This document shows, one piece after another, positions 15,701 through 23,571 of a DNA stretch of 56,297 nucleotides. How positions within the stretch are numbered: the stretch's first letter is position 1; each line of letters begins with the position of its first letter. Made by a program: the position numbers and the translations under genes. The notes below the pieces were generated by a model. The model saw only the letters and a program-made list of their open reading frames with translations, did no database searches and was not told the DNA's origin. The DNA is from an uncultured Microcaldota archaeon (lineage in GTDB: Archaea > Micrarchaeota > Micrarchaeia > Norongarragalinales > CAINOH01), in the NCBI GenBank assembly GCA_903851445.1, contig CAINOH010000015.1, positions 1-56,297 of the forward strand, given 5' to 3'.

Positions 15701-17541
15701 AAAAATACTTTGGGATTGACCCATATGTGCACACGCGGCCAGACGGGGTTGCCATGGCCAGGATAACAAACAAGGCCCTCTTTGGCTACCTTTGCAGGTT
15801 GGACGCCTGCTTTGCGGAGAAAAGCGACCACAAACGCATACCACCCTTCCTAATGAAGTCGACAACAACCGACCTGCGGCCGATGCTTTCCGCGATGTTC
15901 GAGTGCGACGGCTGGGCCACCAAGAACAGGGTCGGCTTCGTCTCGCCAAACAAGGAGTGCTGCGAACAAGTCCAAACCCTGCTGCTGCGGTTTGGCATAC
16001 TCTCTAGCCTGCTTGAGCAGAAGACCGAAAGCGGAAAGAAAATATGGCGGGTTATGATTACCGGCGCGGAGAACCTGCGCCTGTTCTACGAGCGCGTGTC
16101 ATTCCTTTCGGAAAGAAAAAACAGCCGACTCGCAGGCCAGCTTAACCCAAAAAACTACCGCACAATCAAGGACATAGTGCCTAACGTGGGCGCGTCGGTT
16201 TCAATGCTCTCGGCCACCCTGAAGGTGGATGAATCGAGAGTCCTCGGATACTCCATAACAGGCTACAAGGCAGGGAAGAATAACCTCTCCAAACCAGCCT
16301 TAAGGACGTTCACCGAGGCGCTTGAGCAGAAGCTGGTTGCATTTGAAAGGGCGCGCAAGGAACTTACCAGTTTGGCGTCTGCAGAGGAGCTTAAGGCCGT
16401 CCGCACCAGCCTGAACATCTCGCTTGAAGACCTTGAGCAATACTCTGACGCAAGCCACCAGACGCTTTCGTTGATCGAACGCGGCAAAGGGGACCCCAAA
16501 CGGCTCCGGGATGCACTTGAAAAGTTCTGCGCTGACGTCCAGCGAGTTTCTGGGGAAGTCACTTTCCTCAAACGTCTCGCTTTCGGCCAGGTTGCCTGGA
16601 GCAAGGTAAAAAAAGCCGAGTCAGCGCCCAATGATACTGAGGAATGGGTTTACGACGTCACGGTCGAGCCGACACGGAGCTTCATCTCCGAATGCATGCT
16701 TTTGCACAACACCATAAGCGTTGCCAAGGCAGGCATTGTCACCACATTCAAGGCGAAGACTTCGATACTTGCAGCTGCAAACCCCAAGCTTGGAAGGTTC
16801 GACCCGAACATTCCTCCGGCGCAGCAGTTCGACATCCCGCCCACGCTGATGAGCAGGTTCGACCTGATTTTCGCAATCAAGGACGTGCTTGACGAGGCCA
16901 AGGACCGCAAGCTGGTCGACCACGTGCTTACAGGGCACATGTTTGCGGCAAGGAAGCAGAAGCTCTCCGACCTCAAGGACTCGCCGATTATCCCGCCGAT
17001 AATGCCGGAGCTTTTGCGAAAATACATTTCCTACGCGCGAAAGAACATCTACCCGGTTCTTTCCGAGGAGGCTGCGAACAGGATAAAGGAATACTACCTT
17101 TCCCTGCGCAGGATGGGCGCGCAGCAGAACACCTACCCGGTCACCGCAAGGGAAATCGAGGGGCTCATCCGCATGAGCGAGGCGAGCGCCAAGCTCCGGC
17201 TCTCGAACGCTGTTGAACTCCGCGACGCCGAGCGCGCAATCGCACTCGTGCACTTCGTGCTGTCCGACATCTTCATGGACAAGGAGACCGGCAAGATGGA
17301 CTCGGACATAATCAACACGGGCCAGCCCAAGAGCAAGGTGGACAAGATGCGCTCGGTGCTCGGCATCATCAACGCCCTTGAGCAAAAGATGGACGTGGTT
17401 GACATTGACGAGATAGTCAACCAGGCGCAGACGATTGGGATGGATGAGACTTCGGCCCGCAGGCTCATTGACGAGCTAAAGCGCAACGGCGACCTGTACG
17501 AGCCCAAGGTCGGGTTCGTAAAGAGCTCGCGCGGAAGGTAG
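12721..17541 (+). CDS. mcm: Replicative helicase MCM interrupted by two inteins
   Basis: The frame encodes 1606 residues. Removing inteins at residues 341-707 and 790-1330 leaves a 698-residue MCM, the normal length. The extein has an N-terminal domain with a four-cysteine zinc site (C-x2-C ... C-x2-C, residues about 142-165), Walker A GDPG|TAKS, Walker B MVDEFDKM, a sensor-1 AAANP, the arginine finger in MSRFDL, and a C-terminal winged helix. It unwinds DNA ahead of the replication fork. The start is a TTG with a GGGGG/GAAGG region upstream; no in-frame ATG precedes the conserved N-terminal domain. Activity depends on both inteins splicing, because the first splits the ATP-binding loop. Confidence 0.95.
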   Translation: MAQAPQSALPIEEGAATRLFGEFFNEYCNREVMELAQAYPDKRSLNIDFSLLSKFNSELADALVDRPDVYLKAAEAAARQLEVVTTGEREFTPHVRIIGVPEEISVTVQNLGAEYLNKVMRVDGIVTLITQIMPKLQTARWVCIHCTRSIDTAVGKTGVEKPSVCPGCGRGDGLYLSEQASGFVNMQRSQIQDPVEKIRGNIPAPQVDLWLEDDFVNMISPGDNVIITGILRLRQNQQSRGGKATPVYSKFFDVVGIEKMQKEFEELSVTKEEEDQILEISHDPHLIDKVIMSIAPSIYGYSEMKEAIAVQLFGGTQNKVLPDGKKIRGDIHVLLVGDPGCLAAGERVILANGVIVPIEGLGEKHLQKINIPVQTGQGRTRDIATVFHKYEQQPVIEIVTESGKRIRGTHNHPLLWVRAEDGARASSWKRLDEFKVGDKVAVTSGIPCTITGFVPTGFAPQKRNRDPRFRGKLPSKVTPELAAFMGYVLGDGWAQKYRVGFVVAQPEIDVLEKLCGFSESLFGIRPKITKRILAGRTVQLHYATIGSEDVAHNLSFLAKKRVPSLIMRSGNVVASEFIKWLFEADGTVFCKGRGRRAVALKAKDVELLRDVQVLLLRFGIHSRIIENALCIRRGADIIRFEKKIGFASQKKVSKLRELARQAKIFKRFNSQRSEKIVKIRLLEPQTVYDIEVPKSNRFVANGIVSHNTAKSTILQYVKELAPKGIYVSGKGASGVGLTASAEKDELADGGWVLKAGALVLASGGVVMVDEFDKMDPNDRASMHEAMEQQSYHSKTRVLLSDGSEKEIGPLVDRLICDRKERVIIGKDCEILPLKPGDLELFTSDFCNVFKTNVNRISRHKAPDRFVKITLQNGRSVCVTPEHPCWVIKDGRITTKPAESISSEDFLPIPTTIPILGEPQTIEQKTPSIEPKAPERKEELIQVNRFPSHNDADFCKLIGYLITDGGYELNRGKKVGVNFTNKDAKLIADFCSLTQKYFGIDPYVHTRPDGVAMARITNKALFGYLCRLDACFAEKSDHKRIPPFLMKSTTTDLRPMLSAMFECDGWATKNRVGFVSPNKECCEQVQTLLLRFGILSSLLEQKTESGKKIWRVMITGAENLRLFYERVSFLSERKNSRLAGQLNPKNYRTIKDIVPNVGASVSMLSATLKVDESRVLGYSITGYKAGKNNLSKPALRTFTEALEQKLVAFERARKELTSLASAEELKAVRTSLNISLEDLEQYSDASHQTLSLIERGKGDPKRLRDALEKFCADVQRVSGEVTFLKRLAFGQVAWSKVKKAESAPNDTEEWVYDVTVEPTRSFISECMLLHNTISVAKAGIVTTFKAKTSILAAANPKLGRFDPNIPPAQQFDIPPTLMSRFDLIFAIKDVLDEAKDRKLVDHVLTGHMFAARKQKLSDLKDSPIIPPIMPELLRKYISYARKNIYPVLSEEAANRIKEYYLSLRRMGAQQNTYPVTAREIEGLIRMSEASAKLRLSNAVELRDAERAIALVHFVLSDIFMDKETGKMDSDIINTGQPKSKVDKMRSVLGIINALEQKMDVVDIDEIVNQAQTIGMDETSARRLIDELKRNGDLYEPKVGFVKSSRGR
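13741..14841 (+). other. Intein 1 in the MCM Walker A loop (367 aa, LAGLIDADG endonuclease)
   Basis: The insert starts with cysteine (CLAAGERVILANG, block A), has the splicing histidine in GTHNHPLLW (block B), and ends in IVSHN directly before threonine of the extein (GDPG|TAKS). Two LAGLIDADG-like endonuclease motifs are present with their acidic residues, in FMGYVLGDGWA and FIKWLFEADGTV. The element therefore looks capable of both splicing and homing. The insertion point in the P-loop is a classic intein site in MCM and other ATPases. Confidence 0.93.
15088..16710 (+). other. Intein 2 in MCM (541 aa, LAGLIDADG endonuclease plus XRE-like HTH)
   Basis: The insert starts with serine (SYHSKTRVLLSDG) and ends in MLLHN before threonine of the extein (EQQ|TISVAKAG). 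VTPEHPCW is the block B motif. KLIGYLITDGGY and LSAMFECDGWAT are the two endonuclease motifs, again with acidic residues kept. It is about 170 residues longer than intein 1. The extra part includes an XRE/Cro-like helix-turn-helix at about 16381-16533 (LKAVRTSLNISLEDLEQYS, then SLIERGKGDP), preceded by a DIVPNVG segment. This domain probably helps the endonuclease recognise its DNA target. Confidence 0.92.
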
Positions 17542-17593
17542 GCCGCAGGCCGTAAAAAAGGGGTTATTATTTTCCAACAGTGATTACAAGCTA

Positions 17594-18556
17594 ATGCCAA
17601 CACAAACACGGAACAGGAAAACGGCAAAAAGCAAGGCGGCCAAGGAAAACAAATCCGCGGAATCCAAGACCGCTCCTGCAAAGCCAACGACAAGGCAAGA
17701 ACGCATTACCGCTTTTAACCGCAAGAAGAACCTCTTTCTGATGCTGGCGGCATTCGCAAACACGCTCCTAGTCTCGCTGTTCATCGGCGCGGGGTTCATC
17801 GCCCAGCAGGTCACGGTTGTGGAAAACCCGGGCGATGTCGCGAACTCGTTCGGGCTAGTTGCATACATGGTCTTTGCCGCGGCGTTCATGCTCGTGCTCC
17901 TTCGCTTCTACAAGGGAAAGCTCTTCTTCCAGCTTCTCGAATACGGTCTCATAGCTGCAAGCGCCGAGGTTTTTGGCGCGGTGTTCATCCCCGGGTACGA
18001 CATTCACTTGGCGGTTGCCGCCATTGCAGCCAGGCTTTTGATTCCAAAGCTCCAGCCGTTCCTCCTGCTTGCCGCCAGCATAGTCGTAGGCTCGATTCTT
18101 GGCGCCTCGCTTGACTTTTTCCCGGTTGCGGTTTTCGCAGTCCTGCTCGCAGCCTACGATTACATCGCGGTCTTCCGCACCAAGCACATGATCGAACTTG
18201 CGAAGGGGCTGTCCGAACGCCAGGCCGCATTCAGCATCAAAATCGGGGCTACGGCCATACCGACGGACGATGGAAAGAAACCCGCCGCACAACCTCGCCG
18301 CAGCGGGGTCGAGCTCGGGCTTGGCGATTTCCTGATTGGCGTGATGCTCTCGGTTTCAGCTCTCAAGATTGGCGCGTTCCCGTCCTTTGACTACGCGCTC
18401 GCCTCGGTCATTGGCGCGAGCGCGGGCCTTGCCTTGATGTTCATGCACCTTGAAAGGAAGGGCGGCTTCTTCCCCGCAGTGCCGCCCATTGCGGCAGGGT
18501 CGCTCCTGTGCATTGCGGGATACTGGTGCCTGCTTTCCGTTTTCGGAATCGCATAA
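17594..18556 (+). CDS. Presenilin-like intramembrane aspartyl protease (A22 family)
   Basis: A 320-residue protein with a charged N-terminal tail of about 40 residues and nine or so membrane helices. The two catalytic aspartates are visible: D189 in the YD motif (AAYDYIAVF) and D245 in GLGDFLIG. PPIAAGSLL near residue 297 corresponds to the PAL motif. Such archaeal presenilin homologues cleave transmembrane segments of signal peptides or membrane proteins; the native substrates are not known. TTATTATTTT about 30 bases before the ATG suggests a leaderless message. The gene lies between mcm and the aIF2-beta/aIF1A pair on the same strand. Confidence 0.9.
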   Translation: MPTQTRNRKTAKSKAAKENKSAESKTAPAKPTTRQERITAFNRKKNLFLMLAAFANTLLVSLFIGAGFIAQQVTVVENPGDVANSFGLVAYMVFAAAFMLVLLRFYKGKLFFQLLEYGLIAASAEVFGAVFIPGYDIHLAVAAIAARLLIPKLQPFLLLAASIVVGSILGASLDFFPVAVFAVLLAAYDYIAVFRTKHMIELAKGLSERQAAFSIKIGATAIPTDDGKKPAAQPRRSGVELGLGDFLIGVMLSVSALKIGAFPSFDYALASVIGASAGLALMFMHLERKGGFFPAVPPIAAGSLLCIAGYWCLLSVFGIA

Positions 18557-18662
18557 CTTGATTGCGTCTGCGCGGGTTGCAAAGGTTATTTTAATCGTGG
18601 AACGCATAATGCTATCATACAATCAAAGACGTTTTCTGACGTTCCAAAAAGGTTAGCAAAGA

Positions 18663-19073
18663 ATGGATTACGACAAGCTCCTTGACCGCGCACGCGCAAG
18701 CATCCCCGACAAGGAAAAGCTCACATCCGGCGAGAGGTTCGAGACCCCGAAGGCCGTGCTGATGATACAGGGCAACAAGACGATTATCACAAACTACGGC
18801 GACATATGCTCGCGCATACGGCGCACCGATGTCGAGTTCGCAAAATACCTGTTCAAGGAACTCGCCGTTCCGGGCGAGGTGCAGGCGGGAAGGCTCATCC
18901 TCTCGGGAAAGTTCTCCGACAGGGTCGTGAACGACCGCATCCAAAACTATGTCACAACCGCGGTAATCTGCAAGGAGTGCAGAAAGCCCGACACCCACCT
19001 CGAGGGCATCGACAGGCACCTGAAGATGCTGATTTGCGAGGCGTGCGGCGCAAAGGCGCCGGTCAGGATTTGA
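18663..19073 (+). CDS. Translation initiation factor aIF2 subunit beta
   Basis: A 136-residue protein matching aIF2-beta end to end: an N-terminal helix, the central eIF2-beta/eIF5 fold (ICSRIRRTDVEFAKYLFKELA) and a C-terminal zinc ribbon C-x2-C ... C-x2-C (residues about 103-129). It forms the aIF2 heterotrimer that brings initiator tRNA to the ribosome. The ATG has AAAAAGGTTAG upstream as a ribosome binding site. aIF1A follows 29 bases after the stop on the same strand, so the two initiation factors are probably co-transcribed. Confidence 0.95.
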   Translation: MDYDKLLDRARASIPDKEKLTSGERFETPKAVLMIQGNKTIITNYGDICSRIRRTDVEFAKYLFKELAVPGEVQAGRLILSGKFSDRVVNDRIQNYVTTAVICKECRKPDTHLEGIDRHLKMLICEACGAKAPVRI

Positions 19074-19102
19074 TGATTATCACAACACAAGGTGAACTTT
19101 GA

Positions 19103-19468
19103 TTGGCCAACTTCCATCCAAGACCGCATTACCAGCAGAGAAGGCCGGGCGTCCGCAAGCCCATGGCGCCAGGGATGGGCCCGGATGGTTTGCCGCTTCG
19201 CGTGCGTACGCCCCACCAGGGAGAAATCCTTGGGAAGGTCACCGAACTCTACGGAGGCTCGCGCATGAACGTGCAGTGCCTGGATGGGAAAGCCCGCATG
19301 TGCCGCATACCAGGAAAAATCCGCAGGAAGCTGCTCATCAACCCCGGCGACGTGGTTGCAATCACGCCATGGACAGTTGAGTCCGACGAGAAGGGCGACA
19401 TAGCCTACCGCTACACGCGTGTGCAGGCGGAGCAGCTTCGCCAGCGCGGGCTCCTACAGGGACTCTGA
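19103..19468 (+). CDS. Translation initiation factor aIF1A
   Basis: A 121-residue OB-fold protein (GKVTELYGGSRMNVQCLDGKARMCRIPG and LINPGDVVAITPW) that stabilises the scanning or open state of the small ribosomal subunit and helps place initiator tRNA. The start is TTG at 19103, seven bases after a GGTGA site. The N-terminal tail of about 35 residues is basic and proline-rich, longer than the few residues seen in many archaea. The call is firm from the OB core. Confidence 0.94.
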   Translation: MANFHPRPHYQQRRPGVRKPMAPGMGPDGLPLRVRTPHQGEILGKVTELYGGSRMNVQCLDGKARMCRIPGKIRRKLLINPGDVVAITPWTVESDEKGDIAYRYTRVQAEQLRQRGLLQGL

Positions 19469-19523
19469 AACACCGCGCCCATTTCAGAAAAGCACTTAAA
19501 GCTAGATGTATAGTGTGTAATTT

Positions 19524-20156
19524 ATGATCGCAAAGCTGGAATCAGTTGCAAACGAACTTTATTGCGGCACGATTCACAAAAACGCGGGCGACGTACATAC
19601 ATTCAAGTTTGCTGTTGGCTCTAGAGACCAGCTTTCAAATTGGGCATATTTATATGGCGGTAAGTGGAAGCTGATAGAGCAAAAAAAAATCTCAGACTGG
19701 CCTAAAAGCATGGCAAAGACCTTGGCAGCACACTATATCAAATCTGAACGCAATAACGTAGACGACCCGACAGAATTCGGGTATATCGACTTTTTCATCC
19801 GCAAAAAAGGAGGCAAAGCCATCGCGTACGCTGATACGTACGTACCAAAGTCATATTTACGGATACAGCGCGAACCTGAGGATGGCACAAAATCCGGCGG
19901 GGTCAAGGCGGCACTATTGGAAGCAGAATGCCTTGAAAAGCTGAAAGTTGCAGGAGTCACACACATGACCACTAGCACCGACCCAAATAGCAAGCGATGC
20001 AACCAACTTATCGCTCGAGGAATCAAACCATTCAAGACATACCCGATAGACGAATGGATTCTAAAACTTCGCTCCAAGCCGGATTATTCGAAGATTACAG
20101 CGATGACGGAACTAATGCTGTTTCTGGCCCGCGGTAGGTCATTTTTTCTTCGCTGA
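19524..20156 (+). CDS. Possible GNAT-type acetyltransferase, AT-rich insert gene
   Basis: A 210-residue protein. The C-terminal half has a pattern like a GNAT acetyltransferase: GGVKAALLEAECLEKLKVAG, then TTSTDPNSKRCNQLIARG, with an asparagine and a late glycine in the usual order. The acetyl-CoA loop itself is not clear, so confidence is modest. CACTTAAAG about 28 bases before the ATG suggests a leaderless start. The gene is visibly richer in A and T than its neighbours and sits between aIF1A and RIO1, genes often close together in archaea, so it may be a recent insertion. Confidence 0.45.
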   Translation: MIAKLESVANELYCGTIHKNAGDVHTFKFAVGSRDQLSNWAYLYGGKWKLIEQKKISDWPKSMAKTLAAHYIKSERNNVDDPTEFGYIDFFIRKKGGKAIAYADTYVPKSYLRIQREPEDGTKSGGVKAALLEAECLEKLKVAGVTHMTTSTDPNSKRCNQLIARGIKPFKTYPIDEWILKLRSKPDYSKITAMTELMLFLARGRSFFLR

Positions 20157-20233
20157 TTGACAAATATTGAAAAAGAAAGTACTACCATTCGAACTAGTTA
20201 TATTCAGCCTCGGCCATAAGTACTCTTGTTCGT

Positions 20234-21028
20234 ATGGCACGGAAGATTTCAAAGCGAAAGCAGCCCGAGCGCGAGGTCAAGCCGATAAAGGAACGGATGA
20301 AGATCTACTCGGGCAAGGTCCTCGACGACAAGGTCCTTGAAATCCTCAACTGGATGATGAACACCAAGAAAATCGACAGCTTCGACTTTCCCATCTCGAG
20401 CGGGAAGGAGGCGTGCGTGTTCCGCGCAACAAGGATCGGGGCGGATGGCAAGCCCGAGCACGTGGCCGTGAAGGTTTTCAAGTACGAGACATCGATGTTC
20501 AAGACGATGCTGCAGTACATAGAGGGCGACCGCAAGTTCGACCCGCGAAAGAACAAGCGCCTTCTGGTGAACGACTGGGCGCGCAAGGAATATTCCAATC
20601 TCCAGCTCATGCACCGCGCAGGCGTGCGCGTGCCGGAGCCGTACTACCTTCGGGTCAACGTGATAGTGATGGAGTTTCTGGGAGAGGGCGGCTTCCAGTC
20701 GGCGCTGATGGAGCAGGTGGTGCTTGCGGACCCGCAGGCGACTTACGAGGACGTTGTCGAGAACATGCGCAAGACCTTCGACGCGGGCATAATCCACGCG
20801 GACCTCTCGAGCTTCAACATCATAATACACAAGGGCAAGCCCTACCTGATTGACTGGGCGCAGGGAGTGGAGCGCAACCATCCGCACGCCGAGATGTTCC
20901 TGCAGAAGGACTGCCACAATATCGCGGATTTCTTCCAGAAGCTCGGGGTAAAGACTTCCGACGAGGAAGTCTACAGGAAGGTCACGATAAATCGAAAGGA
21001 CGATGACCGGCAGGAAAGAAGGCGTTAG
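20234..21028 (+). CDS. RIO1-type serine/threonine protein kinase
   Basis: A 264-residue atypical kinase involved in small-subunit ribosome maturation. It has the nucleotide-binding segment SSGKEACVF, a lysine in VAVKVFKYE, the RIO-specific flexible loop (FDPRKNKRLLVNDWARKEY), the catalytic loop HADLSSFN with D190, and the metal-binding loop LIDWAQGV. N- and C-termini are basic. TATATT near 20200 serves as promoter. The next gene is a KH protein of the Dim2/Pno1 type, the usual partner in archaea, and both act on pre-rRNA processing at the 3' end of 16S rRNA. Confidence 0.95.
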   Translation: MARKISKRKQPEREVKPIKERMKIYSGKVLDDKVLEILNWMMNTKKIDSFDFPISSGKEACVFRATRIGADGKPEHVAVKVFKYETSMFKTMLQYIEGDRKFDPRKNKRLLVNDWARKEYSNLQLMHRAGVRVPEPYYLRVNVIVMEFLGEGGFQSALMEQVVLADPQATYEDVVENMRKTFDAGIIHADLSSFNIIIHKGKPYLIDWAQGVERNHPHAEMFLQKDCHNIADFFQKLGVKTSDEEVYRKVTINRKDDDRQERRR

Positions 21029-21113
21029 TTTTTTTCAGAAGTTATTTCGCACGAAGCGTAAAATGATTGAAATTAAAGCGTTAATATCCAAATAGAGATG
21101 AACGTGATTTTTT

Positions 21114-21626
21114 ATGGATACGATTAAGGTCCCGCAGAAGCGGCTCAAGGCATACTCCGACAACGACTCTGCAGTGCTGAAAAAGCTGCGCAACGAGCTA
21201 GGGGTTGACATCAAGCTTGAAGATGGCGACATCGAAATCGAGGGCGACGGCGGAGCAGTCTGGGTCGCCTCAATGGTGGTCAACGCCATCAACTACGGCT
21301 TCGCGCCAGAGAAGGCGTACAAGCTCTTTGATGATGAATATTACCTTGAGGTCATTGACCTTGACACGTTCTTTGCAGGTTCGGAAAAGCTTATTGAGCG
21401 CTACCTCGCACGCGTAATCGGCCAGGAAGGCAAGGCGAAGAAAGTCCTGGAGGACCTAAGCGAGGCTCATATTTCAGTCTGGGAGCACAAGATTGCAATC
21501 ATCGGCACGTTCGAGGAGCTCCACGACGCGCGGGAGGCAATCAACCGGCTTCTGATGGGAAGCACGCACGCGGGAGTGTATTCATACCTTGAGCGGAACA
21601 AGAAGCTGAGAAGGCTGCCAAGGTAA
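21114..21626 (+). CDS. KH-domain RNA-binding protein, Dim2/Pno1 homologue
   Basis: A 170-residue protein with two KH-like units. The second has a typical GxxG-type loop in VIGQEGKAKKVLEDL (residues about 101-115). This family (aDim2/Pno1/Krr1) binds near the 3' end of 16S rRNA and works with RIO1 and Nob1 in late small-subunit assembly. It follows RIO1 on the same strand with an 85-base gap holding its own TATA-like TTAATATC, so the message may be nearly leaderless. Confidence 0.92.
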   Translation: MDTIKVPQKRLKAYSDNDSAVLKKLRNELGVDIKLEDGDIEIEGDGGAVWVASMVVNAINYGFAPEKAYKLFDDEYYLEVIDLDTFFAGSEKLIERYLARVIGQEGKAKKVLEDLSEAHISVWEHKIAIIGTFEELHDAREAINRLLMGSTHAGVYSYLERNKKLRRLPR

Positions 21627-21644
21627 CGGGCAAAATCCAATCAA

Positions 21645-21757
21645 GTTTTATATATTCTTGCATCCTTACAAATAAACCTTGCAAAGAAAGGCGTTACCCA
21701 CAAGGGAATAATAAGCTTCAAGACCATAAGTATTTACGAGGTAAAACACTCGTTTTC
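21645..21757 (+). ncRNA. Candidate short transcript between the KH gene and top6B
   Basis: A strong TATA box (GTTTTATATATT, 21645-21656) lies about 170 bases before top6B, which has a separate TATA-like TACATTTAAG near 21776. Transcription from the first would start near 21676. A stem ACGAG/CTCGT (21736-21740 with 21749-21753) followed by TTTTCTT could end an RNA of about 80 bases. No start codon with a useful frame lies in between. It may instead be a second, distal promoter for top6B. Confidence 0.3.
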
Positions 21758-21823
21758 TTGGCCTAAGCCGGCAAATACATTTAAGATTTTAGCGTACTAA
21801 CGAATCACTCAAAGGTATAACTC

Positions 21824-23533
21824 ATGGCAGAAAAGGACGCAAAGGCAACCGCTTCAACGCAAGCAGCTGCAAAGGCCGAAATCGCCCAGGCACAGGACGG
21901 CCAGTCGCACGACTACAAGGAATACAGCGTTGCCGAGTTCTTCAAGAAGAACAGGCAGATGCTCGGCTACTCCGGAAAGGTCCGCTCGCTTACAACTATC
22001 GTCCACGAATACGTCACCAACAGCCTTGACGCTGCGGAGGAGGGCGGAATCCTTCCTGACATCAACGTCGAAATCGAGAACCTTGCGGACGGACACGTGC
22101 GCGTTTCTGTGGAGGACAACGGCATTGGCATCCCCAAGCAGTTCGTGGGCAATGCCCTTGGAAAGCTCCTGTCGGGGACCAAGTTCCACCACCGCAAGCA
22201 GAAGCGCGGCCAGCAGGGAATCGGCGCGTCCTACGCCACGCTTTTCTCCCAAATCACTACCGGAAAGCCGACCAGGGTCAAGACCAGCCTTGGAGACTAC
22301 AAGGTTTACGAGTGCGACATAACCATTGACGTCAAGACAAACGAGCCTGCTGTCAAGAACGAGCGGGAATACTCGGGGAAGTACCGGGGCCTGCGCATAG
22401 ACGCGGAGTTCTCCGAAGTCACGTACAACCGGTCCGAATACGGCGTGTACGAGTACCTGCGCAGGACCGCAATTGCAAACCCGCACGTCCAGATTACGCT
22501 TATTGAACCGAATAAGGAAATCGTCGTCTTCCCGCGCGCGTCCAAGGAAATCCCGAAGAAGGCCAAGGAGACACGTCCCCACCCGCTTGGAATCAGCACT
22601 TCCGACTTGATGGACATCGTGCAGATGTCCAAGGCACGAAAAATATCCTCCATGCTCCAGTCAGACTTCACGCGCGTAAGCGCGGACAAAGTAAAGGAGC
22701 TCGCCACGCTCTGCCCGGGAATAGACCTTGAACGGTCGCCAAAGAACCTCACGTGGGCAGAAGCCGAGGCAATAGTCAAGGCGTTCGGACAGGTCAAGTG
22801 GATTGCGCCGGACATGGACTCCTTGATACTCATAGGCGAAAAGCAGATTGAGATGTCACTCAAGAACATCCTGCAGCCCGAGCAGATGAAGGTAGTCTGC
22901 CGCAAGCCCAGGGTCTTCCGTGGCGGAATCCCGTTCGCAGTCGAGGCTGCAATAGCCTACGGCGGAAAGAGCGGCTCGTGGGTAAGCACAGACGAGCACG
23001 GCAACCCAGTTGAGACCAAGGGAGAGCTGCTGCGCTTTGCAAACCGCGTCCCAATGCTTTTCGACGCGGGAACGTGCGCAACCACAATAGCGGCAAAGGA
23101 CGTGGACTGGTCGCGCTACAACCTCAAGGGCTGGGAATCCCTGCCAGTAAGCATATTCATCAACTTCGTGTCAGTATACGTGCCCTACACTGGCGCGGGA
23201 AAGCTCTCCATCTCAGCTGAGGAGGAAATTGTTGAGGAAATCCGCAACGCCCTGATGGAGTGCGGACGCGACATCGCAAAGTACCTCAACGCGCTTGACC
23301 GCGCAAAGGAGCAGGAGCACAGGCGCAGCATATTCTTCCGCTACATTGTCGAGGTTGCGGAGTGCATCAACGACTTGACCGGGACAGACAAGGCGCTCCT
23401 GGTTGCCAAGCTCAAGAAGACCGCAGAAGAGAAGACGGCAATACTCCTTGCGCAGGGCGAGGAGGCCGAGGAGAGCCTTGAGGAAGTCGGAGCAATAGAG
23501 GACGAGGAAACAAACGGCAAGGACGAAGAATAG
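21824..23533 (+). CDS. top6B: DNA topoisomerase VI subunit B
   Basis: A 569-residue ATPase subunit of type IIB topoisomerase VI. The GHKL ATP site shows NSLDAAEE, DNGIGIP, GKLLSGTKFH and GQQGIGASYA in order within the first 130 residues. The helix-two-turn-helix and transducer domains follow (GIPFAVEAAIAYGGKSG near residue 367). The C-terminal 60 residues are acidic. The enzyme passes one duplex through another to relax or decatenate DNA. The A subunit follows 38 bases later, giving the usual B-A operon. Confidence 0.97.
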   Translation: MAEKDAKATASTQAAAKAEIAQAQDGQSHDYKEYSVAEFFKKNRQMLGYSGKVRSLTTIVHEYVTNSLDAAEEGGILPDINVEIENLADGHVRVSVEDNGIGIPKQFVGNALGKLLSGTKFHHRKQKRGQQGIGASYATLFSQITTGKPTRVKTSLGDYKVYECDITIDVKTNEPAVKNEREYSGKYRGLRIDAEFSEVTYNRSEYGVYEYLRRTAIANPHVQITLIEPNKEIVVFPRASKEIPKKAKETRPHPLGISTSDLMDIVQMSKARKISSMLQSDFTRVSADKVKELATLCPGIDLERSPKNLTWAEAEAIVKAFGQVKWIAPDMDSLILIGEKQIEMSLKNILQPEQMKVVCRKPRVFRGGIPFAVEAAIAYGGKSGSWVSTDEHGNPVETKGELLRFANRVPMLFDAGTCATTIAAKDVDWSRYNLKGWESLPVSIFINFVSVYVPYTGAGKLSISAEEEIVEEIRNALMECGRDIAKYLNALDRAKEQEHRRSIFFRYIVEVAECINDLTGTDKALLVAKLKKTAEEKTAILLAQGEEAEESLEEVGAIEDEETNGKDEE

Positions 23534-23571
23534 GGAATAATTTTTTACTCTTACAAGAAGGTTTTTGAAAA

